Assembly (NCBI GenBank): GCA_015654675.1
Contig: JAATGM010000010.1
Location: 1 to 64,000, forward strand
DNA from: Planctomycetota bacterium
GTDB lineage: Bacteria > Planctomycetota > Phycisphaerae > UBA1845 > UTPLA1
Length of the DNA stretch: 64,000 bases
Reading direction: 5' to 3'
Of the stretch, positions 44,033 through 54,440 are shown piece after piece (positions within the stretch are counted from its first letter, which is position 1; every line of letters starts with the position of its first letter). Position numbers and translations under genes: made by a program. Below the pieces are notes generated by a model that was given only the letters and a program-made list of their open reading frames with translations, was not told where the DNA came from and did not search any database.

Positions 44033-44033
<1 letters not shown>
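42720..44033 (-). CDS. C45-type autoproteolytic hydrolase/acyltransferase
   Basis: A 437-residue N-terminal-nucleophile-type enzyme with an export signal (CLLFATAGAACAEPA). VGPMCSSFAVWG puts the catalytic Cys at ~153, generated by self-cleavage in the peptidase C45 / acid ceramidase / isopenicillin-N acyltransferase group. Downstream RNLDWP and LTWPGFVGCLSGMNASGV also fit. It begins with an ATG that overlaps the recA stop by one base (TAATG), so translation may be coupled to recA, an unusual partner. Substrate unknown, presumably an amide or peptide outside the cytosol. Confidence 0.82.
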
Positions 44034-45148
<1,115 letters not shown>

Positions 45149-45191
45149 GCTGAATCCTTTCGTCCCGCGGGCCGCCCCGTCGGCTTGTCGC

Positions 45192-45220
45192 ACTATAGAA
45201 CCATCATCCCGGCGTCTCAA
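45192..45220 (-). promoter_or_regulatory. Sigma-70-type promoter of recA
   Basis: On the minus strand TTGAGA (45215-45220), a 17-nt spacer and TATAGT (45192-45197), matching the consensus at most positions. It lies about 44 nt before the recA ATG, which fits a short leader. Confidence 0.68.
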
Positions 45221-45462
45221 TTCAGTTCGGCCAACCGCTCGCGCGACCGCCGACGCCCATCAGCCCCGAATCCTAACAAAAACCGTATATATGCCGCAAC
45301 CCCCTTTTTCGCGCCAATTTCGCCTTATCCGCTATTCACGGAAATTTCCCGTTTTCCTCCCCGACGCCCGACGTTAAACCCTTATCCTGACAAAAGATCG
45401 CCCGCCTGCATTTTTTTGGCGTTTTCGCTGACAGGCGGCCGAATCCTCAGCCGTCTATTGGA
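45221..45462. other. Intergenic region between recA and ECF sigma gene
   Basis: No gene. An AT-rich patch at about 45277-45300 (CCGTATATATGCCG) is the only low-GC stretch; the ECF sigma promoter should be in here but no convincing pair was picked. The long antisense frame over recA that runs into this region has no protein-like character. Confidence 0.4.
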
Positions 45463-46047
45463 GTGGTGGTTGTGGCAGTCGAAGAACGCGTCGAGACCGG
45501 CGACGAGCCGCTAATCGTCTCCGCCCAGGGCGGCGACCGTCGCGCGCTCGACGATCTGATTCGAAGGCATGACCGATGGGTGCGTGGCGTGGTTTACTCG
45601 ACTCTGGGAAATCCGAATCAGGTGGACGACGTCGTCCAGCAGATCTGGACCAACGTCTGCCAACAGATCGGAACCCTGACCGACCCCGCCCGCTGGCGAA
45701 GCTGGCTCTTCCGCCTCGCCCGCAACGCCGCCATCGACGCCGGACAGAAACAGTCGCGGAGAAAAAAGGCCTTCACTCCGCTCAACACCGAAGCCGATGT
45801 CGCCGCCCCGGACGAGCGACCCGTCGCCGGGATGATCGCCGATGAGGAACGAACAAAAATCATGCAGGCCATCCGTGCCCTTCCGGCCATCTACCGCGAG
45901 CCCTTCGTCCTGCGCCATGTGCAGGACTGGTCCTACGCCCAGATCGGCGAAACCCTCGAATTGCCGGTCGACACGGTCGAAACCCGTCTCGTCCGCGCCC
46001 GGCGCATGCTGAAAGAGTCCTTGCAATCGATGAAGACCGAACTATGA
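45463..46047 (+). CDS. ECF-type RNA polymerase sigma factor
   Basis: A 194-residue ECF sigma factor with region 2 VDDVVQQIWTNVCQQIGTL and WLFRLARNAAID, a linker, and region 4 ALPAIYREPFVLRHVQDWSYAQIGE then LELPVDTVETRLVRARRML. It is unrelated in sequence detail to the factor at 36159. It overlaps the next gene by 4 nt (ATGA), pairing with a membrane anti-sigma-like protein and a PDZ protein. The annotated start is a GTG (45463); an internal GTG at 45472 is also possible. Confidence 0.9.
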   Translation: MVVVAVEERVETGDEPLIVSAQGGDRRALDDLIRRHDRWVRGVVYSTLGNPNQVDDVVQQIWTNVCQQIGTLTDPARWRSWLFRLARNAAIDAGQKQSRRKKAFTPLNTEADVAAPDERPVAGMIADEERTKIMQAIRALPAIYREPFVLRHVQDWSYAQIGETLELPVDTVETRLVRARRMLKESLQSMKTEL

Positions 46048-46661
46048 GTCTGAATACCGAACAACTCGAACGCCTTATCACCCGCCAGCTCGACGGCGAA
46101 ATCACCGACGCCGAACGCAGCATGCTCGACCGCGAACTGGCCGAGAACTCCGCGGCCCGCCAGCTCTTCGATGAGTATCGCGGCCTCGATCTCCGCGCCC
46201 ACGCCGCCGTTCAGGTCTTCTGCGAGCCGGCCCCCGCGACGATTCCGTTCCGTCGCCCGCAAAGCTCGACCAATCGTTCAATCTGGATGAAAACCATTCC
46301 CGGATTGCTAGCCATCGCCGCGGCCGTCGCGTTCTTCGTAGCTCCTTCGCGTCGCGTCGCCAACAACGTTCCTATTGCGACCGGCCTGCAGGCCAAGCCG
46401 CAGCTCGACATCGTCGCGCACGACCCGCTCAAGGCGTACGATCCGCATCTCTCGCCCCTCGAACAATCCAACCGCATCGCGGCCAGCGGAAACGCCCAGC
46501 TGATTGACTATGTCGATCGCCCCGCCATCCAGCCAAGGAACCGCCGCCAGAGCCAGACCCGCGACTGGATCGGCATCGTGAATGACAAGGGCGATCAGGT
46601 CTATCTGCTCGAACAAAACCACCGCCGGACGCGAATCGTCCCGGTGAAGTCCGACTTTTGA
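46044..46661 (+). CDS. Anti-sigma-factor-like membrane protein
   Basis: A 205-residue protein: N-terminal ~60 residues of the zinc-finger-less anti-sigma type (EQLERLITRQLDGEITDAER, then LDRELAEN), a transmembrane helix at ~87-103 (TIPGLLAIAAAVAFFVA), and a periplasmic polar domain ending RRTRIVPVKSDF. The position, overlapping the sigma gene by 4 nt, gives the function; it likely sequesters the sigma factor at the membrane. Its periplasmic sensor part is novel. Confidence 0.8.
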   Translation: MSLNTEQLERLITRQLDGEITDAERSMLDRELAENSAARQLFDEYRGLDLRAHAAVQVFCEPAPATIPFRRPQSSTNRSIWMKTIPGLLAIAAAVAFFVAPSRRVANNVPIATGLQAKPQLDIVAHDPLKAYDPHLSPLEQSNRIAASGNAQLIDYVDRPAIQPRNRRQSQTRDWIGIVNDKGDQVYLLEQNHRRTRIVPVKSDF

Positions 46662-46726
46662 GTAACGCCCGTTTACCGGTCCGCCGCCCCAGCGGGCCTC
46701 AGTTCGAAATCTGAGGAGGAATCGAC

Positions 46727-48154
46727 ATGTTCTGGATCAGACTCATCGCGATGTTCGCGTCCCTCTGGCAGCCGGCGGATTCTCGTACTCGCGATGAAGC
46801 CGCCGCCCCCGCCCACGAACGACCACCGCTTCAATGCGTGGCTTGGACGCGAATGCCGATCGGCGCGGCCCTCCCTGCTCTGACTGACGTCGTCGTCGCG
46901 CCGCCCGCATGGTCCATGGGCCGATGCGGCAACTCCATCCTCGTCGCGGCCGAAGCGCCAATCGCCGGCACCGCCGCCGGCGCACCGGGCGCCGCGACGA
47001 TTGCCATCGCCCCGATGGGCGCGTCCGACAATGCCAACGACGACGATGGCGACAACGACGACGAATTCAACAAGGGCACCGGCCCCTGGATCGGCGTTCA
47101 ATTGGCCCCCGTCCCCAAGGTCCTCGCCTCTCACCTCAAGCTCGACGGCGAACGCCTCATGATCCTCAACATCGCGAAAGATTCACCCGCTGATGACGCC
47201 GATCTCGAGCAATACGACATCGTCGTCGAGCTGAACGGCGAGCCGGCCGGTGCTGATGCCGGCGAGTTTGCCGGCCGAGTCCGCAAGCTCGAAGTCGACC
47301 AGCCCGCCACCCTGACCGTCGTCCGCGAGGGCGGCAAGAAGAAAATCAACATCACCCCGAGCAAGCGGCCGAAGCTCAGCGAAATCAAGTACAAGTTCAA
47401 AGTCGAGGAAGACGTAGTCGAAGACACCCAGGAATCGCGCGGCGCCATGTTCCGTCGCGGCAATGACGGTCAGTGGCAGGTCGTCCCCATGGCGCCCGCC
47501 CCGCCGGCCGCGCCCATGACCCCCGGCGCCCCGGCCATGCCTGCCGTGCCCGCCCCGCCGCCCATTCGCTTCGACATCATCGGCCGCGGCATGCCCGAAG
47601 GTAACTCCACCTTCGTCATCGTCGAATCAAAGGACGGCGTCTCCACAGAGATCCGCCGCGATGCCGACGGTTCAGTCTCCGTCACACGATCAAATTCCGA
47701 TGGCGGCGAAAAGAAAACCCGCAAGTTCAAGTCCGCCGACGAACTCAAGGCCGGCGACCCCGCCGCGTGGGAAATGTACCGGCGGCTCCGCGGCAATCAG
47801 ACCGGCGCTCTCAATTGGAACGGAGCCCCGGCCTGGGGCGGCAACATGTCCGCCTTCAACGACCCCAGCGTCCGGCGCGACATGGACCGCGCCCGCGCCG
47901 AGCTCGAACGCGCCATGAAGCAGGTCGAGGCCGCCAATCGCCAGGGTCGCACCTGGCAAGCGCGCTCCGGCGGCGACGCGAAGCCCGACGTCCGCTTTGA
48001 GCAGCAGCCAAATGGAACCATCCGCGTCACCACCCGCGATGGCGATCAGGAGCTCGTTCAGGTATTCACGAACGCCGACGAACTCAAGGAAAAACGCCCC
48101 GGGCTCTATAAGAAATATCAACGGCTCCACGCCGCCGACGATTCCGACGACTGA
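46727..48154 (+). CDS. PDZ-domain protein of the sigma/anti-sigma cluster
   Basis: A 475-residue protein: hydrophobic N-terminus, an Asp-rich linker at about 103-115 (NDDDGDNDD), a PDZ domain at ~122-215 (GPWIGVQLAPVPKVLASHL, then YDIVVELNGEPAG and LTVVREGGKKKI), then a Pro/Ala-rich stretch and two Gly/Asp-rich repeat-like parts (DGVSTEIRRDADGSVSVTRS and NGTIRVTTRDGDQELVQVF). Lies 65 nt after the anti-sigma gene. No protease triad is present, so it is likely a scaffold, perhaps in envelope-stress sensing. Confidence 0.78.
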   Translation: MFWIRLIAMFASLWQPADSRTRDEAAAPAHERPPLQCVAWTRMPIGAALPALTDVVVAPPAWSMGRCGNSILVAAEAPIAGTAAGAPGAATIAIAPMGASDNANDDDGDNDDEFNKGTGPWIGVQLAPVPKVLASHLKLDGERLMILNIAKDSPADDADLEQYDIVVELNGEPAGADAGEFAGRVRKLEVDQPATLTVVREGGKKKINITPSKRPKLSEIKYKFKVEEDVVEDTQESRGAMFRRGNDGQWQVVPMAPAPPAAPMTPGAPAMPAVPAPPPIRFDIIGRGMPEGNSTFVIVESKDGVSTEIRRDADGSVSVTRSNSDGGEKKTRKFKSADELKAGDPAAWEMYRRLRGNQTGALNWNGAPAWGGNMSAFNDPSVRRDMDRARAELERAMKQVEAANRQGRTWQARSGGDAKPDVRFEQQPNGTIRVTTRDGDQELVQVFTNADELKEKRPGLYKKYQRLHAADDSDD

Positions 48155-48260
48155 TCCCAAACCGGACCTCGAAAAAAATCTTCGAGTCCCGGCGAACTTT
48201 TTGGCTCCTTCCACAACCACTGGCGGGCGCAGCCCCTAACAGGGTTGATTCCGCCGGTAA

Positions 48261-48317
48261 CGCGGCCGGCCAGAGGTGTGCGGCGAGACGCACACCCCTG
48301 TCGGCCGCGTCCACTTT
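48261..48317 (+). terminator. Strong hairpin terminator
   Basis: CGCGGCCG at 48261 pairs with CGGCCGCG ending at 48309, and inside CAGAGGTGTGCG pairs with CGCACACCCCTG (one mismatch), giving about 20 bp around a GCGAGA loop. The plus strand continues TCCACTTTT. It closes the sigma/anti-sigma/PDZ transcript. Confidence 0.75.
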
Positions 48318-48341
48318 TACTCGCGACAGATATACCGTTGC

Positions 48342-48370
48342 TTGATTTATCCACCCCAGCGATTTAGTAA
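48342..48370 (+). promoter_or_regulatory. Possible promoter of rpoN
   Basis: TTGATT at 48342-48347, 17-nt spacer, TAGTAA at 48365-48370, about 100 nt before the rpoN ATG. The -35 is fair and the -10 weak, so this is a tentative call. Confidence 0.4.
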
Positions 48371-48469
48371 TAGGTAACGGACTCATGACGGGGCGTTGAC
48401 CGGCCGAGAATACAAGAGTCACGGTACCCAGCCGGTTTCAATTCGAAAGACGACCCGTCGAGGTTGCGA

Positions 48470-50017
48470 ATGTCGCGCCAGTTCTCGCTCATCCCGGCCC
48501 AGCAGATGCGAATGGAGCAGCGGCTCACTCCGCAGCTCATTCAGTCGATGGAGATCCTCCAGCTCGCCCTCCCCGCTCTCGAAGCCCGTATTCGCGAAGA
48601 ACTCGCCTCCAACCCAGTCCTCGAAGAAACCGAGGCCGAAGCGCCGGTTCGCGCCGAGGCGCCAGCCGAAGCAACACCACCAGACCCGGCCGCCGAAGAA
48701 GCCGCCCGCGAGGCCAAGGCCTTCGAGCAACTCGAGCGGATGTCGCGCGAATACGAATTCGACGGCGGCGATCAACCTTATTCTCCACGCGTCAGAAACA
48801 CCGGCGAACGCGACGCCAAGCTCGACGCCATGGCCACCACGCCATCCCGCGGCATGTCGCTGCTCGAATACCTCGAATCGCAGTGGGCCATGATCGAAGC
48901 CCCCGAGCCGATCAAGCGCGCCGGAACCGTCCTCATCAACTGGATGGATCCCGACGGTTACATCCGCCTCGAATCCGAGCGCAGCGCCGCCACGTCCGAA
49001 GGTCAGAACGGAACGCTCCCGCTCGTCATCCGCCGCGACGCTGAAGAAACGCAGAAACTGATGGACGAAATCGGCCGCTCCGTCTCCCCGCCCATCGACG
49101 CGGGCGTGCTCGACGAAGCCCTCGCCCTCGTCCAAACCCTCGACCCGCGCGGCGTCGGCGCTCGCGATCTGACCGAGTGCCTCCTCATTCAGCTCGACGA
49201 GATGCCCTCCGCCCCGCCCCTCACCGGCGAGCTAGTGCAGAATCACCTGACCGACATCGGAAAGAACCGCCTCCCCGCCGTCGCCAAGGCCACCAACAAG
49301 AGCATCGAAGAGATCAAGGAAGCCCTGGCCGTCCTCAGCAAGCTTCACCATCACCCCGGCCAGCTTGTCTCCTCCTCCGAAGTGCCCATCGTCGTACCCG
49401 ACGTCATTGTTGACTATTCCGACGAAGGCGACGGCTACACCGTCCGCCTCGCCCGCGGCAACAATCCCCGCCTGCGCCTCTCCCCGCACTATCGCCGCGT
49501 CCTCGAAGAAAGCCGCGACAACAAGGAAGCCCGTGACTTCCTCCGTAAACACATCGAATCAGCCGGCGCTCTCATTGACGCCATCCAATACCGCCGCGAA
49601 CGCCTGCTACAGCTCGCCAAAGTCGTCGTCGACCGACAACGCGAATTCTTCGACTACGGCCCGCAATTCATCAAAGTCCTGCGCATGCGCGACCTCGCCG
49701 AAGAGTTCGGATGCGACCCCTCCACCATCAGCCGCACCGTCGATGAAAAATACGTTCAGACGCCGCGCGGCATCTTCCCCTTGCGCATGTTCTTCACCAG
49801 TGGCCAGGAAATGGCCGGCGGCGAAGAAGTCAGTTGGGACAGTCTCCGCGCCAAGGTAAAGGAAATCATCGAGACCGAGGATAAGAAGACCCCCCTCGCT
49901 GATGACGCGATCGCCGCCAAAATGAGCGAGCTCGGCTGCCCCATCTCGCGACGCACCGTCGCCAAATACCGCGCCCAACTCAACATCCCCAATGCTCGCG
50001 AACGCCAGATCTTCTAA
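48470..50017 (+). CDS. rpoN: RNA polymerase sigma-54 factor
   Basis: A 515-residue sigma-54. The N-terminal activator-interacting region is Gln-rich (RLTPQLIQSMEILQL), an acidic linker follows, then the core-binding domain, and the DNA-binding C-terminus ends in the RpoN box ISRRTVAKYR near residue 500. The ATG at 48470 with GAGG upstream is preferred to the TTG at 48464. It directs transcription only with AAA+ activators; none is encoded in this window. It overlaps the DUF1460 lipoprotein gene by 26 nt. Confidence 0.96.
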   Translation: MSRQFSLIPAQQMRMEQRLTPQLIQSMEILQLALPALEARIREELASNPVLEETEAEAPVRAEAPAEATPPDPAAEEAAREAKAFEQLERMSREYEFDGGDQPYSPRVRNTGERDAKLDAMATTPSRGMSLLEYLESQWAMIEAPEPIKRAGTVLINWMDPDGYIRLESERSAATSEGQNGTLPLVIRRDAEETQKLMDEIGRSVSPPIDAGVLDEALALVQTLDPRGVGARDLTECLLIQLDEMPSAPPLTGELVQNHLTDIGKNRLPAVAKATNKSIEEIKEALAVLSKLHHHPGQLVSSSEVPIVVPDVIVDYSDEGDGYTVRLARGNNPRLRLSPHYRRVLEESRDNKEARDFLRKHIESAGALIDAIQYRRERLLQLAKVVVDRQREFFDYGPQFIKVLRMRDLAEEFGCDPSTISRTVDEKYVQTPRGIFPLRMFFTSGQEMAGGEEVSWDSLRAKVKEIIETEDKKTPLADDAIAAKMSELGCPISRRTVAKYRAQLNIPNARERQIF

Positions 50018-50897
50018 GACCGGTTCGATTCCGCGGATTCTGGCGCTGACTCTCCTTTTGTTTTCACCGATCGGCTGCCGAAACTCGCCGACCGCCTCAC
50101 CTCCAAAACGCCCACCGCCCTCCACGCAGCCCATCTACAAATTGACCGAGTCTCAACTGGATGTAGTCCTGGCCGACCTCGCCGAACGCCAACCCGATCT
50201 CGCCGCCCGTGTTGTCGCGCTCGCCCGCCGCACCATCGGCCAACCCTATCGCCTCGGTCTCCTCGGCGAAGGCGGCATCGAACCTTACGACCCGGACCCG
50301 CTCTATTGCCTGAGCGCTTCCGACTGCGTGACGTTCGTCGAACAAACCTACGCCATGGCCCTGGCCTCCGACTGGCCGGAATTTCTCACCGTGCTCAAGC
50401 GCATCCGCTACCGCGATGGAAAAATCGGCATGCTCACCCGCAACCACTTCACCGAGTCCGACTGGAATATCAACAACGCCTGGCTCTTCGACGACATCAC
50501 CAAATCGCTCGCCTCCGGAAAGACCGTTCCCCTGAAGCAACGCGTCGATCGAGCCGCATTCTTCAAAAAGTTTGCCATCGGCCAGGATATCCCCGCCCAG
50601 AATTTCGTCGGCGACTTCATCCCCCGAAAACACCTCCAAAGCGTCCTCCCCGCGCTCCACGACGCCGACGTAGCCGAGATCGTCCGCGGCACCCCCGCCG
50701 CCCCCTACGTAAGTCACATGGGCCTGATCGTGCTTAGTGCCACGGGAAAGGTCATGTTTCTGCATTCCGGCGATCCGGCCGTCCGCGAAGTCCCCCTCGC
50801 CGACTACCTCGCCACCCACAAAAACGTCATAGGAATGAAGTTCCTGCGACTCAGGCCTCTAGGCCGAATCGTTGCATCCAGCCCCGCCGATCGCTAA
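49992..50897 (+). CDS. DUF1460 lipoprotein
   Basis: A 301-residue lipoprotein: signal ending LLFSPIGC, a Pro-rich linker, then a DUF1460 domain with the papain-like (NlpC/P60-related) catalytic Cys in YCLSASDCVTFVEQTYAMA, and a later His in PYVSHMGLIVL. Family members are N-acetylmuramoyl-L-alanine-amidase-type peptidoglycan enzymes (from memory). The frame start at 49992 lies 26 nt inside rpoN, indicating coupled translation. Notable in an organism group with unusual cell walls. Confidence 0.85.
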   Translation: MLANARSSKTGSIPRILALTLLLFSPIGCRNSPTASPPKRPPPSTQPIYKLTESQLDVVLADLAERQPDLAARVVALARRTIGQPYRLGLLGEGGIEPYDPDPLYCLSASDCVTFVEQTYAMALASDWPEFLTVLKRIRYRDGKIGMLTRNHFTESDWNINNAWLFDDITKSLASGKTVPLKQRVDRAAFFKKFAIGQDIPAQNFVGDFIPRKHLQSVLPALHDADVAEIVRGTPAAPYVSHMGLIVLSATGKVMFLHSGDPAVREVPLADYLATHKNVIGMKFLRLRPLGRIVASSPADR

Positions 50898-50998
50898 TCT
50901 GGATGGCAGCGAGTCTCATCATCTGCCGTAAATCGGCGGATTCCCCGAGTAACAACGGCAGTCGGGCAGTCGACCCGGCCCTTCGATGGAGCAGACAA

Positions 50999-53851
50999 AT
51001 GACCAAGCGTTGTATTACGTTGATTGCCTTCGCGGCGATCTTCACGGCAGTCGCCTTCCCGGCCTCACTCTTCGCCGACGATGCGAAGATCCCGCCGCCG
51101 AAGAAAATCACCTCGGTCGAAGGCATCACCGAATACGAGCTCGGCAACGGCATGAAGGTCCTGCTCTTCCCCGACCAGTCCAAGCCGACCGTCACCGTCA
51201 ACATCACCTTCTTCGTCGGCTCGCGCCTTGAGGGCTACGGCGAGACCGGCATGGCCCACTTGCTCGAACACATGGTCTTCAAAGGCACACCCGATCATCC
51301 GCAGATCTGGAAGGCCCTCCAGGACCATGGCGCCCAGTTCAACGGCACCACGTCGTTCGACCGCACCAATTACTTCGAGACGCTCGCCGCCAACGACGAG
51401 AACCTCGAGTTCGCGTTGAAGATGGAAGCCGACCGCATGGTCAATTCAAACATCGCCAAGAAGGATCTCGACTCCGAGTTTTCCGTCGTCCGCAACGAGT
51501 TCGAAATGGGCGAGAACAGCCCCGTCGGCGTCCTCTCCGAACGAATGCTCGCGTCCGCCTACCTCTGGCATAACTACGGCAAGACCACCATCGGCTCGAA
51601 GGAAGACATCGAGCGCGTACCCATCGACAACCTCCAGGCCTTCTATCGCAAGTTCTATCAGCCCGACAACGCTATGTTGGTCGTCGCCGGCAAGTTCGAC
51701 CCCGCCAAGACCCTGAATCGCATCAATGAGCTCTTCGGCAGCATTCCCCGTCCGACGCGCAAGCTCAGCCCGAGCTATACCGTCGAGCCCGCGCAGGATG
51801 GCGAGCGCGAAGTCTCCCTCCGCCGCGTCGGCGATGTCCAGGCCGTTGGAGCCCTCTATCACATCTGCTCCGGCGCACACCCCGACATGGCCGCGATCGA
51901 CGTCCTCGAAGACGTCCTGACCGCCAACCAGACCGGCCGGCTCTACAAAGCCCTCGTCGAGCCCCAGATTGCCACCAGCGTTCGCGGCAGCGCCGAGTCG
52001 CTCCGCGACCCCGGCATGTTCGAGATCATGGTCGAGGCCCGCACCGACAAGCCCCTCGATGAGATCCAGAAAATCCTCTGCGATACGCTCGACAACGTCG
52101 CCAAGCAAGACATCACCGAGGAAGAGGTCGAACGCGCCAAGAACCGCATGGCCAAAGGCGCGGACCTCATGATGAAGGACAGCGGCCGCGTCGGCATCCG
52201 CCTGACAGAATCCGCCGCCATGGGCGACTGGCGACTCATGTTCCTCCACCGCGATCGCATCGCCAAAGTAACCCCGGCCGACGTCAAGCGCGTCGCCGCG
52301 ACTTACCTCAAGCCCAGCAATCGCACCATCGGCAAGTTCATCCCCGACAAGTCGCCCGATCGCACCTCCGTCCCGGCCACGCCCGAACTTGCCATGATGC
52401 TCAAGGACTACAAGGGTCGCGCTGCCCTCGCCGACGGCGAAGCCCTCGACTCCACACCCACCGCGATCGAAGCCCGCACCAAGCGCGGCGCCATGCCTTT
52501 TGGAATGAAGACCGCCTTCCTCCCCAAGGGTTCGCGCGGCGATGAGGTCATCGTCTCGATCGACCTCCATTACGGCAGCGAAGCCGACCTCAAGGGTAAG
52601 ACCGAGGCCGCCGGCTTCATCGGCTCGATGCTCATGGCCGGTACGTCGAAGCACACCAAACGCCAGCTTCAGGATGAATTCGACAAGCTCAAGGCCAACG
52701 TCAGCACCGGATTCGGTGGTGGTGGCGGCCGCCGCGGCGGAATGCGCGGCGGCGGTGGCGGAGGTGGCATGGGCAACGTCGCCATCAATATCGAAACCAC
52801 CCGGAAAAACCTGCCGGCCGTTCTCGACCTCGTGAACGAGTGCCTGCGTCAGTCGACCTTCCCCGAGAAGGAATTTGAGAAAATGCGAAAGCAGCGCATT
52901 TCCGGCATCGAACAAATGATGTCCGAGCCCATGGCGCTCGCCATGTCCGAGATGCGCCGCCGCATGGTCCCGGTCGGCAAGGACGACATCCGCTACGTCG
53001 CGACTCCGAAGGAGCAACTCGAGAAGCTCAAGGACGTCAAACTGGATGACGTGAAGAATCTCTACAACGAGCTGGTCGGTGCGGGCAACTCCGAAGTCGC
53101 CATCGTCGGCGATTTTGACGCCTCCGAAGTGACAAACCTCCTCGACAACATGTTCAAAAACTGGAAGAGCCCCAAGCCCTACCAGCGCATTGACATGCCC
53201 TACTTCGAGGTCAAGCCCGAAAAGCTCGTCATTAACACGCCCGACAAGCAGAATGCGATGTTTGCCGTCGCTGAAAACATCCAGATGCGTGACGACGATG
53301 CGGACTATCCCGCCCTCATGATGGCCAACTACATCCTGGGCGGAAACTCCAGCTCGCGGCTGCTCAACCGCATCCGCCAGAAGGAGGGCCTCTCCTATAC
53401 CGTCGGCTCGCAGTTCCAGGCCAGCTCGCAGGACAAGGCCGGCGCCTTCACCGCCTTCGGAATCTGCAACCCGCAGAACGCCGAAAAGGCCATGACCGCC
53501 GCCCTCGAGGAAATCGACAAGCTCCTCAAGGATGGCGTCACCCAGAAGGAACTCGACGACGCGCGCAAGGGCTACTTCGAGCAGTTCAAGGTCGGCCTCT
53601 CAAACGACGGTCGCATCGCCGAAATGCTCGGCCGCCAGGCCCACCTCGGCCGCACCATGAAGTTCACGGACGAACAGCTCGAAAAGATCCGCAAGCTCTC
53701 GGTTGACGACGTCAACAACGCGGCCCGCAAGTACCTGAAGCCCGACAAGCTCCTCACCGTCCGCGCCGGCGATTTTGACGCCAAAGCCGATGACGATGGC
53801 GAGAAGTCCTCAAAGGCCAAGACCCCGGCCGCCGAAAAGCCCAAGAGCTGA
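50999..53851 (+). CDS. M16 (pitrilysin-type) zinc protease
   Basis: A 950-residue exported peptidase with a signal peptide (1-25, ending LFADD). Residues ~45-490 are the active half with HLLEH at 87-91 (zinc ligands H87 and H91, and a general-base Glu between). The second half (500-950) is M16-like but has lost the HxxEH, as usual. A Gly/Arg-rich insertion (GGGGGRRGGMRGGGGGG) sits at about 605-625. The ATG at 50999 follows GGAG by 7 nt. It would degrade peptides in the periplasm. Confidence 0.92.
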   Translation: MTKRCITLIAFAAIFTAVAFPASLFADDAKIPPPKKITSVEGITEYELGNGMKVLLFPDQSKPTVTVNITFFVGSRLEGYGETGMAHLLEHMVFKGTPDHPQIWKALQDHGAQFNGTTSFDRTNYFETLAANDENLEFALKMEADRMVNSNIAKKDLDSEFSVVRNEFEMGENSPVGVLSERMLASAYLWHNYGKTTIGSKEDIERVPIDNLQAFYRKFYQPDNAMLVVAGKFDPAKTLNRINELFGSIPRPTRKLSPSYTVEPAQDGEREVSLRRVGDVQAVGALYHICSGAHPDMAAIDVLEDVLTANQTGRLYKALVEPQIATSVRGSAESLRDPGMFEIMVEARTDKPLDEIQKILCDTLDNVAKQDITEEEVERAKNRMAKGADLMMKDSGRVGIRLTESAAMGDWRLMFLHRDRIAKVTPADVKRVAATYLKPSNRTIGKFIPDKSPDRTSVPATPELAMMLKDYKGRAALADGEALDSTPTAIEARTKRGAMPFGMKTAFLPKGSRGDEVIVSIDLHYGSEADLKGKTEAAGFIGSMLMAGTSKHTKRQLQDEFDKLKANVSTGFGGGGGRRGGMRGGGGGGGMGNVAINIETTRKNLPAVLDLVNECLRQSTFPEKEFEKMRKQRISGIEQMMSEPMALAMSEMRRRMVPVGKDDIRYVATPKEQLEKLKDVKLDDVKNLYNELVGAGNSEVAIVGDFDASEVTNLLDNMFKNWKSPKPYQRIDMPYFEVKPEKLVINTPDKQNAMFAVAENIQMRDDDADYPALMMANYILGGNSSSRLLNRIRQKEGLSYTVGSQFQASSQDKAGAFTAFGICNPQNAEKAMTAALEEIDKLLKDGVTQKELDDARKGYFEQFKVGLSNDGRIAEMLGRQAHLGRTMKFTDEQLEKIRKLSVDDVNNAARKYLKPDKLLTVRAGDFDAKADDDGEKSSKAKTPAAEKPKS

Positions 53852-53879
53852 TCGGCCGGGTTCGCGTTCGAGCCGGCAA

Positions 53880-54398
53880 ATGTCGACCGAGGCCGCGTTC
53901 CTCACCTACTCGCGTCAGAAGCTGGTTGACTACCGCGCGCAGATCGAACGCTGCGCGCGGTTGCTCGCCCCCTCCGAGCTGTGGCATCGCGCCAACGACC
54001 ACAGCAACAGCGTCGGCAACCTGCTTCTGCACCTCCGCGGCAACGTCATGATGTGGATCGTCGCCGGTCTGGGTGCCAGGCCCTTCGACCGCGACCGCCC
54101 CGCCGAGTTCGCCCAGCGCGACCCGCTCCCGATAGAGCCCATGCTCGCCAACCTGGCCGATGCCCTCGCCCAGGTCGATGGCGTCATCGCGGCCATGACG
54201 CCCGCCGACCTCCAACGCCGCTACAAAATCCAGAACTACGACGTCACCGGCCTCGAAGCCGTTTACCACGTCGTCGAACACTTCGCTTTCCACACCGGCC
54301 AGATCATCACCATGACCAAGGCCATCAAAAATTGCGACCTCAGCGTCTACGACGCTCAGGGGCATCGCCGCGATCAGCGCCAAACGGGCGCGCCATAA
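53880..54398 (+). CDS. DinB-like (DUF1572) protein
   Basis: A 172-residue four-helix protein of the DinB/DUF1572 fold. Metal-site His residues lie in NDHSNSVGNLLLHLRGN and HVVEHFAFHTGQI, the classic spacing. The frame is open upstream but the ATG at 53880 fits the family start. It lies 28 nt after the M16 protease gene and 42 nt before the glycerophosphodiesterase gene. Members bind divalent metals and some transfer thiols; the substrate here is unknown. Confidence 0.86.
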   Translation: MSTEAAFLTYSRQKLVDYRAQIERCARLLAPSELWHRANDHSNSVGNLLLHLRGNVMMWIVAGLGARPFDRDRPAEFAQRDPLPIEPMLANLADALAQVDGVIAAMTPADLQRRYKIQNYDVTGLEAVYHVVEHFAFHTGQIITMTKAIKNCDLSVYDAQGHRRDQRQTGAP

Positions 54399-54440
54399 AT
54401 CGCGAGCCCCGCCACCCGGCCGACGGGTTATGCTCTTCGC

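Noticed and set aside
51446-53017. 523-codon open frame antisense to the M16 protease
   Set aside because: Shadow frame: Ala/Gly/Val/Asp-rich composition mirrored from a strongly biased coding strand, with no motif or ribosome site.
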